From NCBI GenBank assembly GCA_037176705.1, contig CM073891.1, positions 51,586,571-51,650,570 of the forward strand: a stretch of DNA of 64,000 bases, in the 5' to 3' direction. The DNA is from Molossus alvarezi (taxonomy: Eukaryota; Chordata; Mammalia; Chiroptera; Molossidae). Below are positions 31,106-43,100 of the stretch, piece by piece (the first letter of the stretch is position 1; every line of letters starts with the position of its first letter). A program made the position numbers and the translations under genes. The notes under the pieces were generated by a model. That model made no database searches. It saw nothing but the letters and a program-made list of their open reading frames with translations, and was not told the origin of the DNA.

Positions 31106-34100
31106 CTGGGGAAAGGAGGAGGGGTACAGTATGGGTCTCTGGCTTTAGGTATTAGTTTTTGTTGGAGTTTCAGGAGTCAAGTGGGAACAGAAAGAAGAGA
31201 TTGATTAGGAAACAGGACTAGCGATCTTCTGTTCTGAAGAAGGGAGATGATGGGCCGGCAGGAGATGACCAGCACCACAGGCATTTATAGAAAGTCGGGT
31301 GGGCCGCTGTGGACTTGGCTTTCTTGTTGCTGTTGCTTCTGTAAAATGGATTCCTTATGCAGCGAGCGGCTAAATTGTTATCGCCCGGATAACACAAGAG
31401 AGGAAGGAAAAACAAAACAAAACAGCAAATAAGTAAAAAGAGTAATAACAAATGGTGCTACTTTAGCTGAGTGTACTCAGGAACCAGAATCCCGTGCAGC
31501 CCAGGAGAGACAAGACCCAGGGCACCACTCAAATCAGGGCTGGGGAATCACTGATGCTCTGACTCAATTTAAGGAAGTTGGTGGCATCCTTGTGCCCAAA
31601 GCTTTACTTAGCATTAGAGGAGAATCCTACATTGCTCAAGGAGCCAATGTGCTTGATTATTTTTTGATTTCAATGTGTTACATTATTAAATAAGAATGTT
31701 TATTAATTTAGGACCCAGCTATTTCTTACACATTCGTTTTAATAATAGGCTCCTTGACAAGTTGGCTCACACACAACTCCTGCTCTTGTTCCAAGAACTT
31801 GGAAACATTTAAGGATCTGTTTCTGGCCTTTTGCAGTGAAATAGTCTCCCTGAACTATTCACTCATCATTCTCGTACATCTAAAATAAGGTCTTCTGGCA
31901 GGATGAGTTTGGAAATCATGAAAATACTTCCTTTCAAACCAAAACACCCTCAACATCAAGAATCATTCCCATTTAGATCCCTATGCATCCTCTACTCCAA
32001 GAGTACACTTTATGACCTTTAAATTATAGAGTCTTATCAGAGCAAACAATTGGTCTACCTTTCTGAACATGTCAGGTACATTAACACAACTGACTTATCT
32101 GATCTCTGACTAGGATTCAAGGCCATAGCAGAACTTGCCTATTTCTTCCTCCACAGCACCACCCGGTGGCCACAGCTCACACCACAGGATAAGGGACCCA
32201 GTGTTCAGGGCTGGTGCCCAGGTTTGTTCAGCATCTTCTGGGACCACAGCAGCTTTAGCTGCAGACAGTGCTCACAGTGGTTAAGAGCCCAGGCTCCGTA
32301 ATCTGTCAGGATCCCAGCTCTATCACTTCTTCCCTGGGCAAGTGCTTAACCTTGTCAAGCCTCACTTTCTCAGCTCTGAAAAGGGGACAGAAATCGTGCT
32401 CACCTCACATGGTAGTTAGAACAAAATGAGTTAGATACAGCGTGTAAAGTAGTGTAGGGGGGTGCGAGCCCAGAAAGAGCACCGGTCCCATGGCTGCTGT
32501 CACTCACAGGAACCCTGCCCTGCTCATTCATGGGTCAGCACCACAGTGTGGACCTGTCAAGCACCCTGCTCTGAAAGTTGTGCTAACTCATTGAGGCTGA
32601 TTATCGTTTATTAAGTGAACTTAGACAATTACATGAGTTGTGGTGATAAAGGTCAAAAAACGTAAGCAGCTAGTATGAAAACTTGAGGCAACAGAACCCC
32701 TCTGGGTAAAACAAATACTAATAAGCTTCATCATCATTGACCTGCATGTGAGCACTTTACCCACATCATTGCCTGAGACTGGGAATGCAGGCAGTAGTCC
32801 CCAGCACTGAGTGTGCGTGTGTACACTTCCCTGATGCATTGCAAGTGACGCGCCAGGACCTGAAGTGTGACTGTCACCCAGAAACCCTTGAATACATGTC
32901 ACACTCTGAAGGCGGCTGCCAGCGGCCCTTGGTGCTGCAGCATCAGCCCTGAAAGCCCACGAGTCTCACGCAAGGGCCTGGTCCTCAGAGAGTCCTAGGG
33001 TCCTTCCTAGACTTTTAGTTTCTCAGGGTTCACATTGGGCAGGTTTATAGGTAAATACTCTATAACATGTTATTTTAAAAAACAGTCGTACCTCTCCACT
33101 TCACGCTTTGACTTTTGTGGCTTCACTCTATGGTGGTTTTTTCAAATATAGCATAGTGTAGTGTAGTGTAGTGTAGTGTGTACTATAGTATAGTACAGTA
33201 TTTGAAAAAACTGCGATAGACTGAAGCCGCAAACATCGAAGCACAAAGTGGTGAGGGACGACTGTAGATTTGACAATTAAACCATGTTTAAGGCAGAGGC
33301 GTTGTTTCATCGAATGTAAGATGCACTTTGTTTGCCCCCAAACCTTCACATCTCTGAAACCAGAATGCAGCTTTGCATGTGTCTCATGGTCATTGTGGTA
33401 GGTGGCAATTATGACAAGCAATTTATTTTCTTTTTATGTGCACATGGTGGTGTAGCTTATAGACAGCCTCCTAGATTCGATGAAATACACACAGTGTATG
33501 CAACTAAAAATCCATTTCAGAACCTCTGACAAACTCCAAACAACAGCCTAAATGACGAGGAATTCCATACACCTGGTGGGAGACTCAAGGCCAGATCAGG
33601 TTGGAAAAGAAACCAGAGCTGCTTTTCAATGTGATGAAAAGATCAGAGCCACACTAGGCCTTGCTGAAGACCCCGCATATGTCCTTACGTGTGACATGCA
33701 CCAGGATCTCCCTACATAAATAGCTTACTCTACCTGACAGGTACCAGGAAACCTAAAAACATACCCTGCTGAGCTTGTCTCAGCCGAGCCTGTGTGGACA
33801 CCAACTCTGGATACTCGAGTCCCTACCACCCTGTACATGATTCGGGAGGCTTCTCATGCTAAAGTAACTAAATTATGCGATGAAACTGCCACAATACTGA
33901 TGTGGGTTTATATTTCCTCCTTGGCTGTAAACATATCTAAGGAGGCAGATGCATGTGTATGAAGCACATCTCCTCTCAGGCTCCTACACACACATGTGCA
34001 CATCCACCCACATACCACCTCCTGGATTCCAGCCTGTCCCTGAGGGAGACCTGATATCCCTCCCCTGACTGCCAGCCTGCAGCCTGTCAGCCCCTCCTAC

Positions 34101-37100
34101 CTTTTCCCGAGGGCACCTTGGGGGTATCCTGCTCTTCTGCCCACTTTGAGCAGGATGGGGTGGCCTCGAGGTGTTCCAGCTGTGACTCAGGAGGCTGTGA
34201 AGTCGAGGGCATGGTGTGGTCTGAGGACTCCAGGGGCCAGGAAGTGCCATCTAAGGCTGATTTGAGGTGCCCTCTGCCACCCTCTTTCTTCTGTTGGATG
34301 AAATTAATGAAGGCTTTGGCTCCAATCCAGTGGTGTTTCCTAGATAGAAGTAGAGTTTTAGGACATAGCCACCCCACCCTGACCTTCCAGCAGGTCACTG
34401 GGTGCCCTAACACAGATGGGGTTCCCATCACCAGATGGAAAGTTGGCTGTTAATTAGGGGTCAGAATGAGGGTGCTCTTCCTGTCACCACAGTCATCGTA
34501 TGTGGGCTCAGTGGTGGATCAGAGTTTGCAGTTAATTCACACAGACCCAGGGATGGAAGAAGCGTTCATCCTGGCAGAAACCCACACTGGCCTCTCGGGA
34601 AAACAGAACTTCAAGTGCAGTTCTCAGTTCCTGACTTTGTGAAATACAGGGAGTGGTGCTGGGCCAATCTGGTCCATGTTTGTGTGGAACTTTCCATCAA
34701 ACACCATTTCAGGAGGAGTCAGGGACCTCCTCGTTCTCTGTTGGAGTTACCAATAAGTGAGATAGGCTTATTAGGACCGTTCCCAGCACTGGGGAGTCTG
34801 GGTGAGGGGAAGAGGGCAGGCAGAGGGAGCCGTTTGAATGACAACAGTGGATTTAAGGGGTAAGTCACATGCTGCAGTGAACCGGAAATGGGGGCATCCT
34901 AACCTAACAAGAACCACACCTGGGTTCCAGTCCTGGCTCAGCCACCAAACAGCACTGTGCTCACACAGATCTCCCCATTCTTCATCGGGGTCTCAACTGC
35001 TCTGCTGAGAAGTTCTGTTCTCAACTCCTCTGCTGGGGAGGGGGTTCAGACTGGCTGTGGTTCTGTGATTTCAACAGAGAGGCCTCACAGGATTCATGGT
35101 GATTTGACTTCAAGGCTGGGCTGGGACAGATCAATCTCAAGGGCCAGCTCCTGGGCTCAGGCCTGGGACCAGGGAAAGCCCAGATGGACAGATGGTGGCC
35201 AGTCTCCAGCACCAAGCTGGCCCACAACCAAGGCTTCTGCTCCCTGGAGAAGGGAAAGTGTTTCTGAAACCACCCAGGGGTCCAGTGAACCTGAAGTAAT
35301 TAAGGTAAGACCAAAGGCTCTGTGCTTGAAGACCATGGGTGGCGGTCCAGGTGTCTGACCCAAGTTTCCATTCCCAAACAGAAACATGGTTTTCTATATT
35401 CTGAAATGTTGAGACAAAACCTGATGCTCTTGCTTGAGTGGCTCCAAAACCACAGACTCTGTGCCCCTTAACTGGACTCCTGGCCGCTGGACATTTGCAT
35501 CCCTCTTGGGATGACACTGAGCATGTAGGGTGAGACTGAAAGACTCTCTCAATTGTCTCTGTGCCGGGAGGGACCTGCACACAGATGACCCGCACACAGG
35601 GGAGGACCAGGCCCAGTACTCTGGTCACTGCTGTAGAGACTACTGCTTTCCCCTGCTCGGGAAGAAGCACACTCTCTCTTCTGCTGAAGTTACTGAAGCT
35701 TAAATCAACTCACTTCTTTAAAGCAGGATCACATGACTCATTGTGTTCCCTTGCTTTTTCTTCCAGTTTCTTCCTATTCCTCTGTAAGGCATTTAATTGG
35801 TCTCTGTAGACAGAGGAGAAAGCAAATCTAGTCAGGTTTTAAATAAAACACACATATTTACTCATCAGCCCAGCCTGGGACCTGGCCCAGAAGGGTTGGT
35901 ACTTTTCGGGGACTCAGACATCACAGTGCTCATGACCATTATGATGGCCGAGTTGGGAAAATGTGAATGGAAGCATCCGACGTGTGTCCAGGAACCCTAA
36001 CATCTTGAGGAGACCTGTGTAGGCACCTAGGATCGGGCTGTACCTGATCTCAGGAGAGCAAACTGAACCATCTACAGCTTAAGCTCAGAAACCCCAAGGA
36101 CTTTCTGGCCAGGTCAATTCAGGACATTGGTCACTCAGGGTCATACACAGGGTAGGCTAGATCCTGTGGGCACAGGTAGTGGTGGGGAGAGGTTTACCCT
36201 CAGTGAGTTAGATGGGCATCAAGATAAAAAAGTCAGTTTAGTCAAGTCAGACCTCTGACCTCGACCCCTTCCAGGGTCGGGTTTCTAGTAACACTGCCAT
36301 GGAAGCAAAGTCAAGGACTTCTGGGGCCAGACAGAGAAGACAGGGAGCAACGTGGGCCTAGAAAGACCAGTGGGACTGGTGGAGACTGTGGCTGCTGAGC
36401 CAGGGAGCCAGGTGGGACTGAATGCAGGACCTGCAAACAGCGCTGCTGCAGACGGGTGGAGAGTTGATTGCTCTTTTCAAAGAATCTGGAAACCCAAGTT
36501 GCAAAGCAAAATCTCCCGATTAATAAATGTTGGAAATCAGTTCCCATTGTCAAAAACACAGAAACGACCCAGGAGACACCTCTTGAACCTTGGGCTGCCA
36601 GAGGGCACCCCTGCTCCCAGGGAGTTCCTGAAACACACACATGCGCTTGTGTGGTCGTGTCCCAGAGTGGTGCATGCGGGGCTCTCTACACAATGCTTCC
36701 CACTGGGCCCGGCTGCTGTCCTGTTCCTGTCTCAACAGCTGGGTCCCCTGGTTTCCTTGCTGACATGATAGGGAGAAGGCTGGCTAGTGTGGGGAGGGAC
36801 CAAAAGCAGGAGCATGGCCTGGTCTGGGTCCTGGGAGGTACAGGGAGCACCAGGAGGGAAGGCTGGAGGAAGCTGGGCTCTGCCCTGGAAGGCTGCCATG
36901 TCCCTGCCCAGGCAATGAGTCAGATCACTGGGAGGTGAGTGTTTAAGGGATGCTGGCCTATGAGGCCAAGGAAGGCCTCTGGATCCGAGGGCTTTCCTGA
37001 GAATTCATGATGAAGTGAGCACCTCATGAAAAGTGACAGCTCGTGAACCACAGGGCCCCTGCCCACCGACCCTGCTGTGTTCCCAGAGCCCTGGTTTGAG

Positions 37101-40100
37101 ATCTGGTCTGTGTTACTCTGTTCCCACAGCTGTGTTACTCTGTTCCCACAGCTGTGTTGCTTGGCCTTCTGCTAGAGCACTTTCCTATGTGGGTTTGGCA
37201 CCCCTGAAGCTGCACACACTCACAGAGGGCAGGCACCCCACCCTTCCCCCTGGGGCAGGGCTGGACTGGGGAAGGTGCTCAACTCAGAGCAGGTTCAGGA
37301 ATCTTGCCCACACCCTGGTCTCCTGCACACACTCTCGAATGCAAAACTGTCATCAAATCACAAATTATCCCCCTGGGTACCAGGCTCCTCCTCTTCTAGT
37401 TTGTACCTGCCCAACCACTGCTGGTGATTTTTATCAGCTGGATTATAGAGGGCCAACATCAGACAACAGTCATTTCTACACCAAAACTACAGTGTGGTTT
37501 CTATGTAAACCGCCCTTTGGTGAGTGTCCAGCCCCCTTGTCCATGAGCAGAGGAAGATGGGAGAACAGTGAAGGAGCATCATTACCCTGGGAGTTGGCAC
37601 AGTCTCCCTCCGCCCCCCACTGGCCAGCCATTCCTGATCACAGGAAGGACAGTCCCGTCAGCACAGCACGGAGGGGTGAAGACCACCCTGGGCCCACAAT
37701 GCATCTCAGATTACTTGTCTTCCAAACCACAGTTTTCACCACCAAGGCTCTTCCTCCTGACCTCATTTCTGGCAGCTTCCTAGGCCCCATAGTCCAGCAT
37801 CCCTTAAACACTCCCTTGCCAGTGAGTCTGACTCTTTAGCTGGGCACGGGCATGGCAGCCTTCCAGGGCTCAGCCCTGCTTCCCACCCTTTCCTCCTGGA
37901 GCTCCCTGCCCCTTCCCTGATCACAGACTGGGCCATGCCCCCCCTTTGACACCTTCCCCCACTGGCCAGCCGTCACCCCATCTGTTTCAGCAGCTGACCT
38001 CTAACTCCCATTACCACGCTTCCTTCTGCACCTCCATGAAGCTCCTCGACATCTGTCTTGTGTGCACAGAGCTCTGCTCACATCCCATGACCCCTACTAG
38101 TACCAGTCGATGGGGGAGCAGCTCTGTGCACCTTGCAGTCCTTCACCAAAGCCAAGAGAAGTAAACACCAGCAGAGGGAGGACAACCATGGTCTACCAAC
38201 AGTGCACTGTCCAGCCCATTCAAAGGAAAACAAGCAGAGACAGAAAAGGCTCAGCCTTCCATCTGAATTCTTGCTCTTTACCACTGTTGTATTTTCTAAA
38301 GTGACCTTAACTCCAAAAGCAGATTAAGAAGCATCTGGCAGGAAACAGTGTCTTTGAAAAGCAAACAAAACCTACCACCCCTACTTGCAGAAATCTAGAA
38401 CAATGCCAGGGAAAACAAGAGAAGGAGGAGCTGGTAAGACAGTCGGTCCCCTTGCCCTCGGGACACCCAGAATGTCACGGTCTAGGCTGGGAGCTGAGAA
38501 CCAGGACCCCTTTGTCCACAGGTATCCCCAGCCACACCCCTTACATGGATTGCTTCTGTTCCTCATGGTACTGCTCGTTGCTCTCCATATTTTGCTCTAG
38601 AAGCTCTTGATTCTGCTGGTTCAACATATTGAGCTGGCCCATGAGGTGATGAATTTCTTTCTCCAAATTCTCTTTGAGATGGGAGAGCAACTAAAACAGA
38701 GATCGACAATGTCTTAACCACCATGCATCCCAGTGAATCCACTGCTGGGAATCTACTCCCAGAAGAAGAAAAAGGCCACATATGGCTGCTGAGCCCTGAA
38801 ATGCAGCCTGTCCTGCCTGACACGTGCCCTAGTGCCCAATGTGGAACAGTTCCTGAGGACTCATGTAACAACTAAGAAAAATTAATGTAACCTGGCCAGT
38901 GTGGCTCAGCAGTTGAGGGTCAACCCATGCACTAGAGGTCACAGGTTGGATTCCTGGTCAGGGCACATGCTAGCTTGTATGTCAAATTCCCAGTGGAGGA
39001 CATGCAGGAGGCAACCAGTCGATGATCTCTCTCATTGATGTCTCTCTGTCTCTCTCTAAAATCAATAAAAAAATAATGTAAACTATCTTATGAATATGCT
39101 TTGGGGGTTATATGTGATGTTTTAGATATAATGTCTAAATAAAATGCATGATTAAAATTAACCTCACCCCTTTCCTTTTACTTTTTTAATGTGGCTACTA
39201 GAAAGTTTGTATTACATGAAGTGTCCTGCATTGCATTCCCATTGGACATCTCTGCTCCAGAAGAGGGTTGGCACACTGCCTCTGTAAAGAGCCAGATAGT
39301 AGGTAGTCTAGGTTCCAGGCAAGATGGTGGTCTCTGTTGCAACTGTCCAACTCTGTTATTACAGCAGGAAGCAGCCACAGATAAAATGTACATGCATGGG
39401 TGAGGCTGTGTTAAAAAACACACACAAAAACTCTACTCGTGGACACTAACACATTAATTTCTATTATATTCATTTGCCACCAAATATTATTTTTCTCTTG
39501 ATTTTCCCAACCATTACAACCTCTAAATGCTATTCTTGGTTCACAGATGTATAAAAACAGGGGGGGGTAGGGGGTTGTATCTGAATTTTGGGCTGAAGTT
39601 GGCCAACTCCTTCTCTAGAATATCACCGTGGTTGGTGTAGTAGGAAAGTCTCAAGCTTTGACTTCAGACAAACTGGATTCTAAGCCACTAATTAAGAGGG
39701 ATGAGGATGGGAACCGCAGCTTACATGATCATTGTGAGAATTAAATGGTTGACACAGGTAAGCACAGAGCAAAGTGCCCAGCCGAGAGGATGGAAATAAA
39801 ACAGGACTCGGCTGTGTCCATGCACCGCCCCCATCTTGCAAGAAGCACAGGTCCGATGAAAGGTGTTTTCTAACACATTCCTACCAGCCACTTTGAATGC
39901 CTCTGGCTTTCTCTGGGCCTCAGTGTGACCTTCCCACAGTCTTAGAGCACAGACACCAATGAGGACCCATCCCACCTGGGTGAGCCTAAGGCTGTCATCC
40001 CAGGGAACATGGCCTGGTGTCCCCAGGCCCAGAAGCCCCAGTCCTCACCTCACAGTGATTGTCCAAGCTCTGGTGCTGCTCCTTCAGCTGGTCGAACTGG

Positions 40101-43100
40101 GCCTGCTGGTGGCTCAGCTCCAGCTGCGAGTAGTGCAGTGAGTTTTCCAGCACCTTGATGTGGGTGTGCAGCTCCTCGCGGTCCCCCTTCAGTTGCTGGT
40201 GCAGGAAATTGACCCTGGGGGTGCAGTGCCATAGGGTCAGGGCTGAGGACCAACCCCAGGCTCTTTCCCAGCTGTGCAACCTCAATCAAATCCTCAACCT
40301 CTGGGCCTTTGTTTTTCTGACGTGTAAATGAGGGGTTGAACAAAACCAGCAGTTTCCAAACTGTGTCCATTGGGGTTCTATAAGGCTCCCCCAGGCACCC
40401 CACTTTGGGCTGGGTGGGACAGAACAGGCGGGCTCAAACACTGCTTCAACAAAGCCTCAGTGTTAAAATCTTTTCTATTTAAGTCTTTGGCATATCTGCC
40501 TGCTTGGATAAAATAGTTCTTCTATTAAAACACTTATAAAAAACATTGAATCAAAATAGTTTTGTTCTAAAACTCTATGTCTATGCCCAGCTCCTCTCCC
40601 CGATTCCAAGCCCCTTTCTAATTTTAAATCCTGCAATAAATAAAATATTTATTGTGGTATTATGTAAATATGCTGAAATTATTATCATCAGTATCATTAC
40701 CAACTGGGTGTCCTGGGGCAAGATTTATATCAAAAAGCTGAAATTGCAAGAGGCTCGTGGTCTCAATTTGAACACAGATGTGTTCTGTTTGACCCACACA
40801 TGTTTTTAAAAAAAAAATTAGTTTGTCAACACTGAAAAAAATTTAAAGTTTCACCTTAACATTCAGATGTTGAGCTTCTCGCAGAAAAAAAGCATAAACA
40901 AAAGGTGACCTGGCAGCCCTGGGCGTGCTTCCTGGCTGACCGCCTTCAGGGTGAGCTCTCCAGGTCAGTCTGGTCTGTGGCTGAGGTTCCTTCCCCACGT
41001 GCTTCTCCTCCTGGCCACTGGGGGCACCGCAGTGAGTAGTCCCCACTACATGTTAAGGCTGTGAGACCAGGGCCAGTTTGGCTCAGTGGTTAAAGCACTG
41101 GTGCCTGGGCCTGAAGAGTCTCAGGTTTGATTGCTTGTCAAGGGCAGGAACCTGGGTCATAAGTTCAATCAATCCCCGGCCCTGGTTGCAGTCCTGTGGG
41201 AGGTAACCAATCAATGTGTCTCTCTCACATTGATCTCTCTCTCTCTCCTTCCCTTCTACTCTGTCTAAAACTCAATAGAAAAATATATTAACAGCAACAA
41301 AAACAAGCTGTGGAAGGAATCGGCTTCCTGATCATGCTTTTGGGTTAAGACCAGACCTGAAGTCAATTCTGACTGAGCCACCAATTAGGAGACTGACTTG
41401 AACAAGTTATTTAATCTCTGCACCTGTTTCCTCATCTGTTATTTATTTATTTTTTAAAAGGATAATAAGGGCTTGGTCAATTCTCATTACTCATGGTGTG
41501 ATGTTCTATCAAGTCACCATGAACAACAATTTCAGGTACACTGAAACTCTTCCCAAAGGTTCCTGTGAGTCTCTGGCCACATTTCTGTCAACTGATGAAG
41601 ACATCAAGATGCCATATGCAACATCCTCAAAGCCAACAGCACCACAGCTTGTGCCTCAATAAACCTCATTGACCGCACACGTATCCCCATGAGGCCCAGC
41701 ACACCCCTGCCCTGGGAACAGTGGACCGCAGTTCAGCCCGCCATTTCAAACAGCAAAACCACCACCAAAAGCACACATTTAGAAAGCAAACCATGGCACT
41801 AATTGTCCACGAGAAGACGCTGGTTTGCAGTAAGAGTGCTGAAATCGGGCAGGAGTCAAAGGCTGTGCTCATCCTCAGCTGCAAACGTGCGCATCAGTGC
41901 CTCCAGCATTTCACACTTTGTGCCAAGTCCACGAAGGGCCACAGGTACTGACAGGGGTTACAAGCATTCTCAGAGAGTAGGTGAGCTCACAAATAGGAAA
42001 TGCATGGATAATGAGGATGGCCTGTATCACCTTCACGGGGCCACTGGTGTTAGAGGCAGAAGGTGCCGGTGCCCGATACAATCCCCATCAAAGGTGTGGG
42101 AGGTGAGGTTACCCAAGTGCAGACAATGTGCTGTCCCAGGTGTCACTAGTGTTTCCATCCCAGCAGCTAGCTGGAGTCCCTTTTACCTGATTACCAGCAG
42201 CTGTTACCATGACAGGCTTTGTAAAAATACACTGTTACCAGGGGACTCACTTGAGCTTAGCTCTGCGGGTGATGAATGACTTGGTCTGAATGAAATCTCA
42301 GCACATGCTGCTGCCTGGGGGTGGTGGCGGTTACCTGTCTAGCTCATCCCGCAGCCTGTGGTTTTCACTCTTGGCGATGGCATTTGTTCTCTGCTTCTGC
42401 TGCTGAGCCCCACACCCAGTGTTCAAGACCGTCTCCATCTCCCCCTGCTCCACCTTAGGCTTCAGCACGTCCTTGTTTCTGTTGGAGGGAAACACACCCG
42501 CTAGGAACACACAGCCCATAGACTGCGGAGCCTCCCATGAGTGGTTTCTGTCTGCAGAGCTGAGGGGACTGGCAGGGAGCAGGGCTGCACAGCAGACAAG
42601 AGGGAGAATGGCAGCTGGGATAAAGGTTGGGCCAGCTCTGGGGGGAGGGGTTCTCCACCTGTCCTGAATCTGAGTCCTCCTCCCACTTGACATGTCTCCA
42701 GGGGCCCATACAATCTCTGTGAAAGCAGCTTCCTCTGTTAGCTTGCTGGGGACAACATGACTGCTTTCTGAACCCCACGCCCTTCTAACAGAAACCACAA
42801 AATATACTGCTGACTCCACCACACATGATGGCTGCTCCCCCACACCGAGGACAGGGTAACCCTCTCCCTCAGCTTGGGAGCAAGAGGCTCCTGTTCTGAG
42901 TCAGGCCATGTGGGGAGTCAGAGGCTTGCCTGGTGGGGCCCAAGCAGCTGCCAGGGACCAGCTGCACACACTCATGTACACACATGCACACACGCATGCA
43001 CATACATGCACACACAGGCTGCTCCTCAAAACAACCCACAGAGCCCTTACCCTACCCTGCAACTTCCCCCTCAACTTGTGATTTTATTTTCTTTTAAAAA

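Larger units (their letters stand above)
31106..34100 (-). other. Daple-like intron 15, MIR and MITE inside
   Basis: In Daple the corresponding interval carries exons for roughly 800 residues, including the region with the G-protein-activating motif. I searched both frames of sense here and found no segment resembling those exons. It contains a MIR and a Tigger-like MITE. Confidence 0.6.

Noticed and set aside
37033..37839. A 268-codon open frame on the + strand
   Set aside because: It begins at GTG rather than ATG, lies in an intron of the minus-strand gene and resembles no protein.
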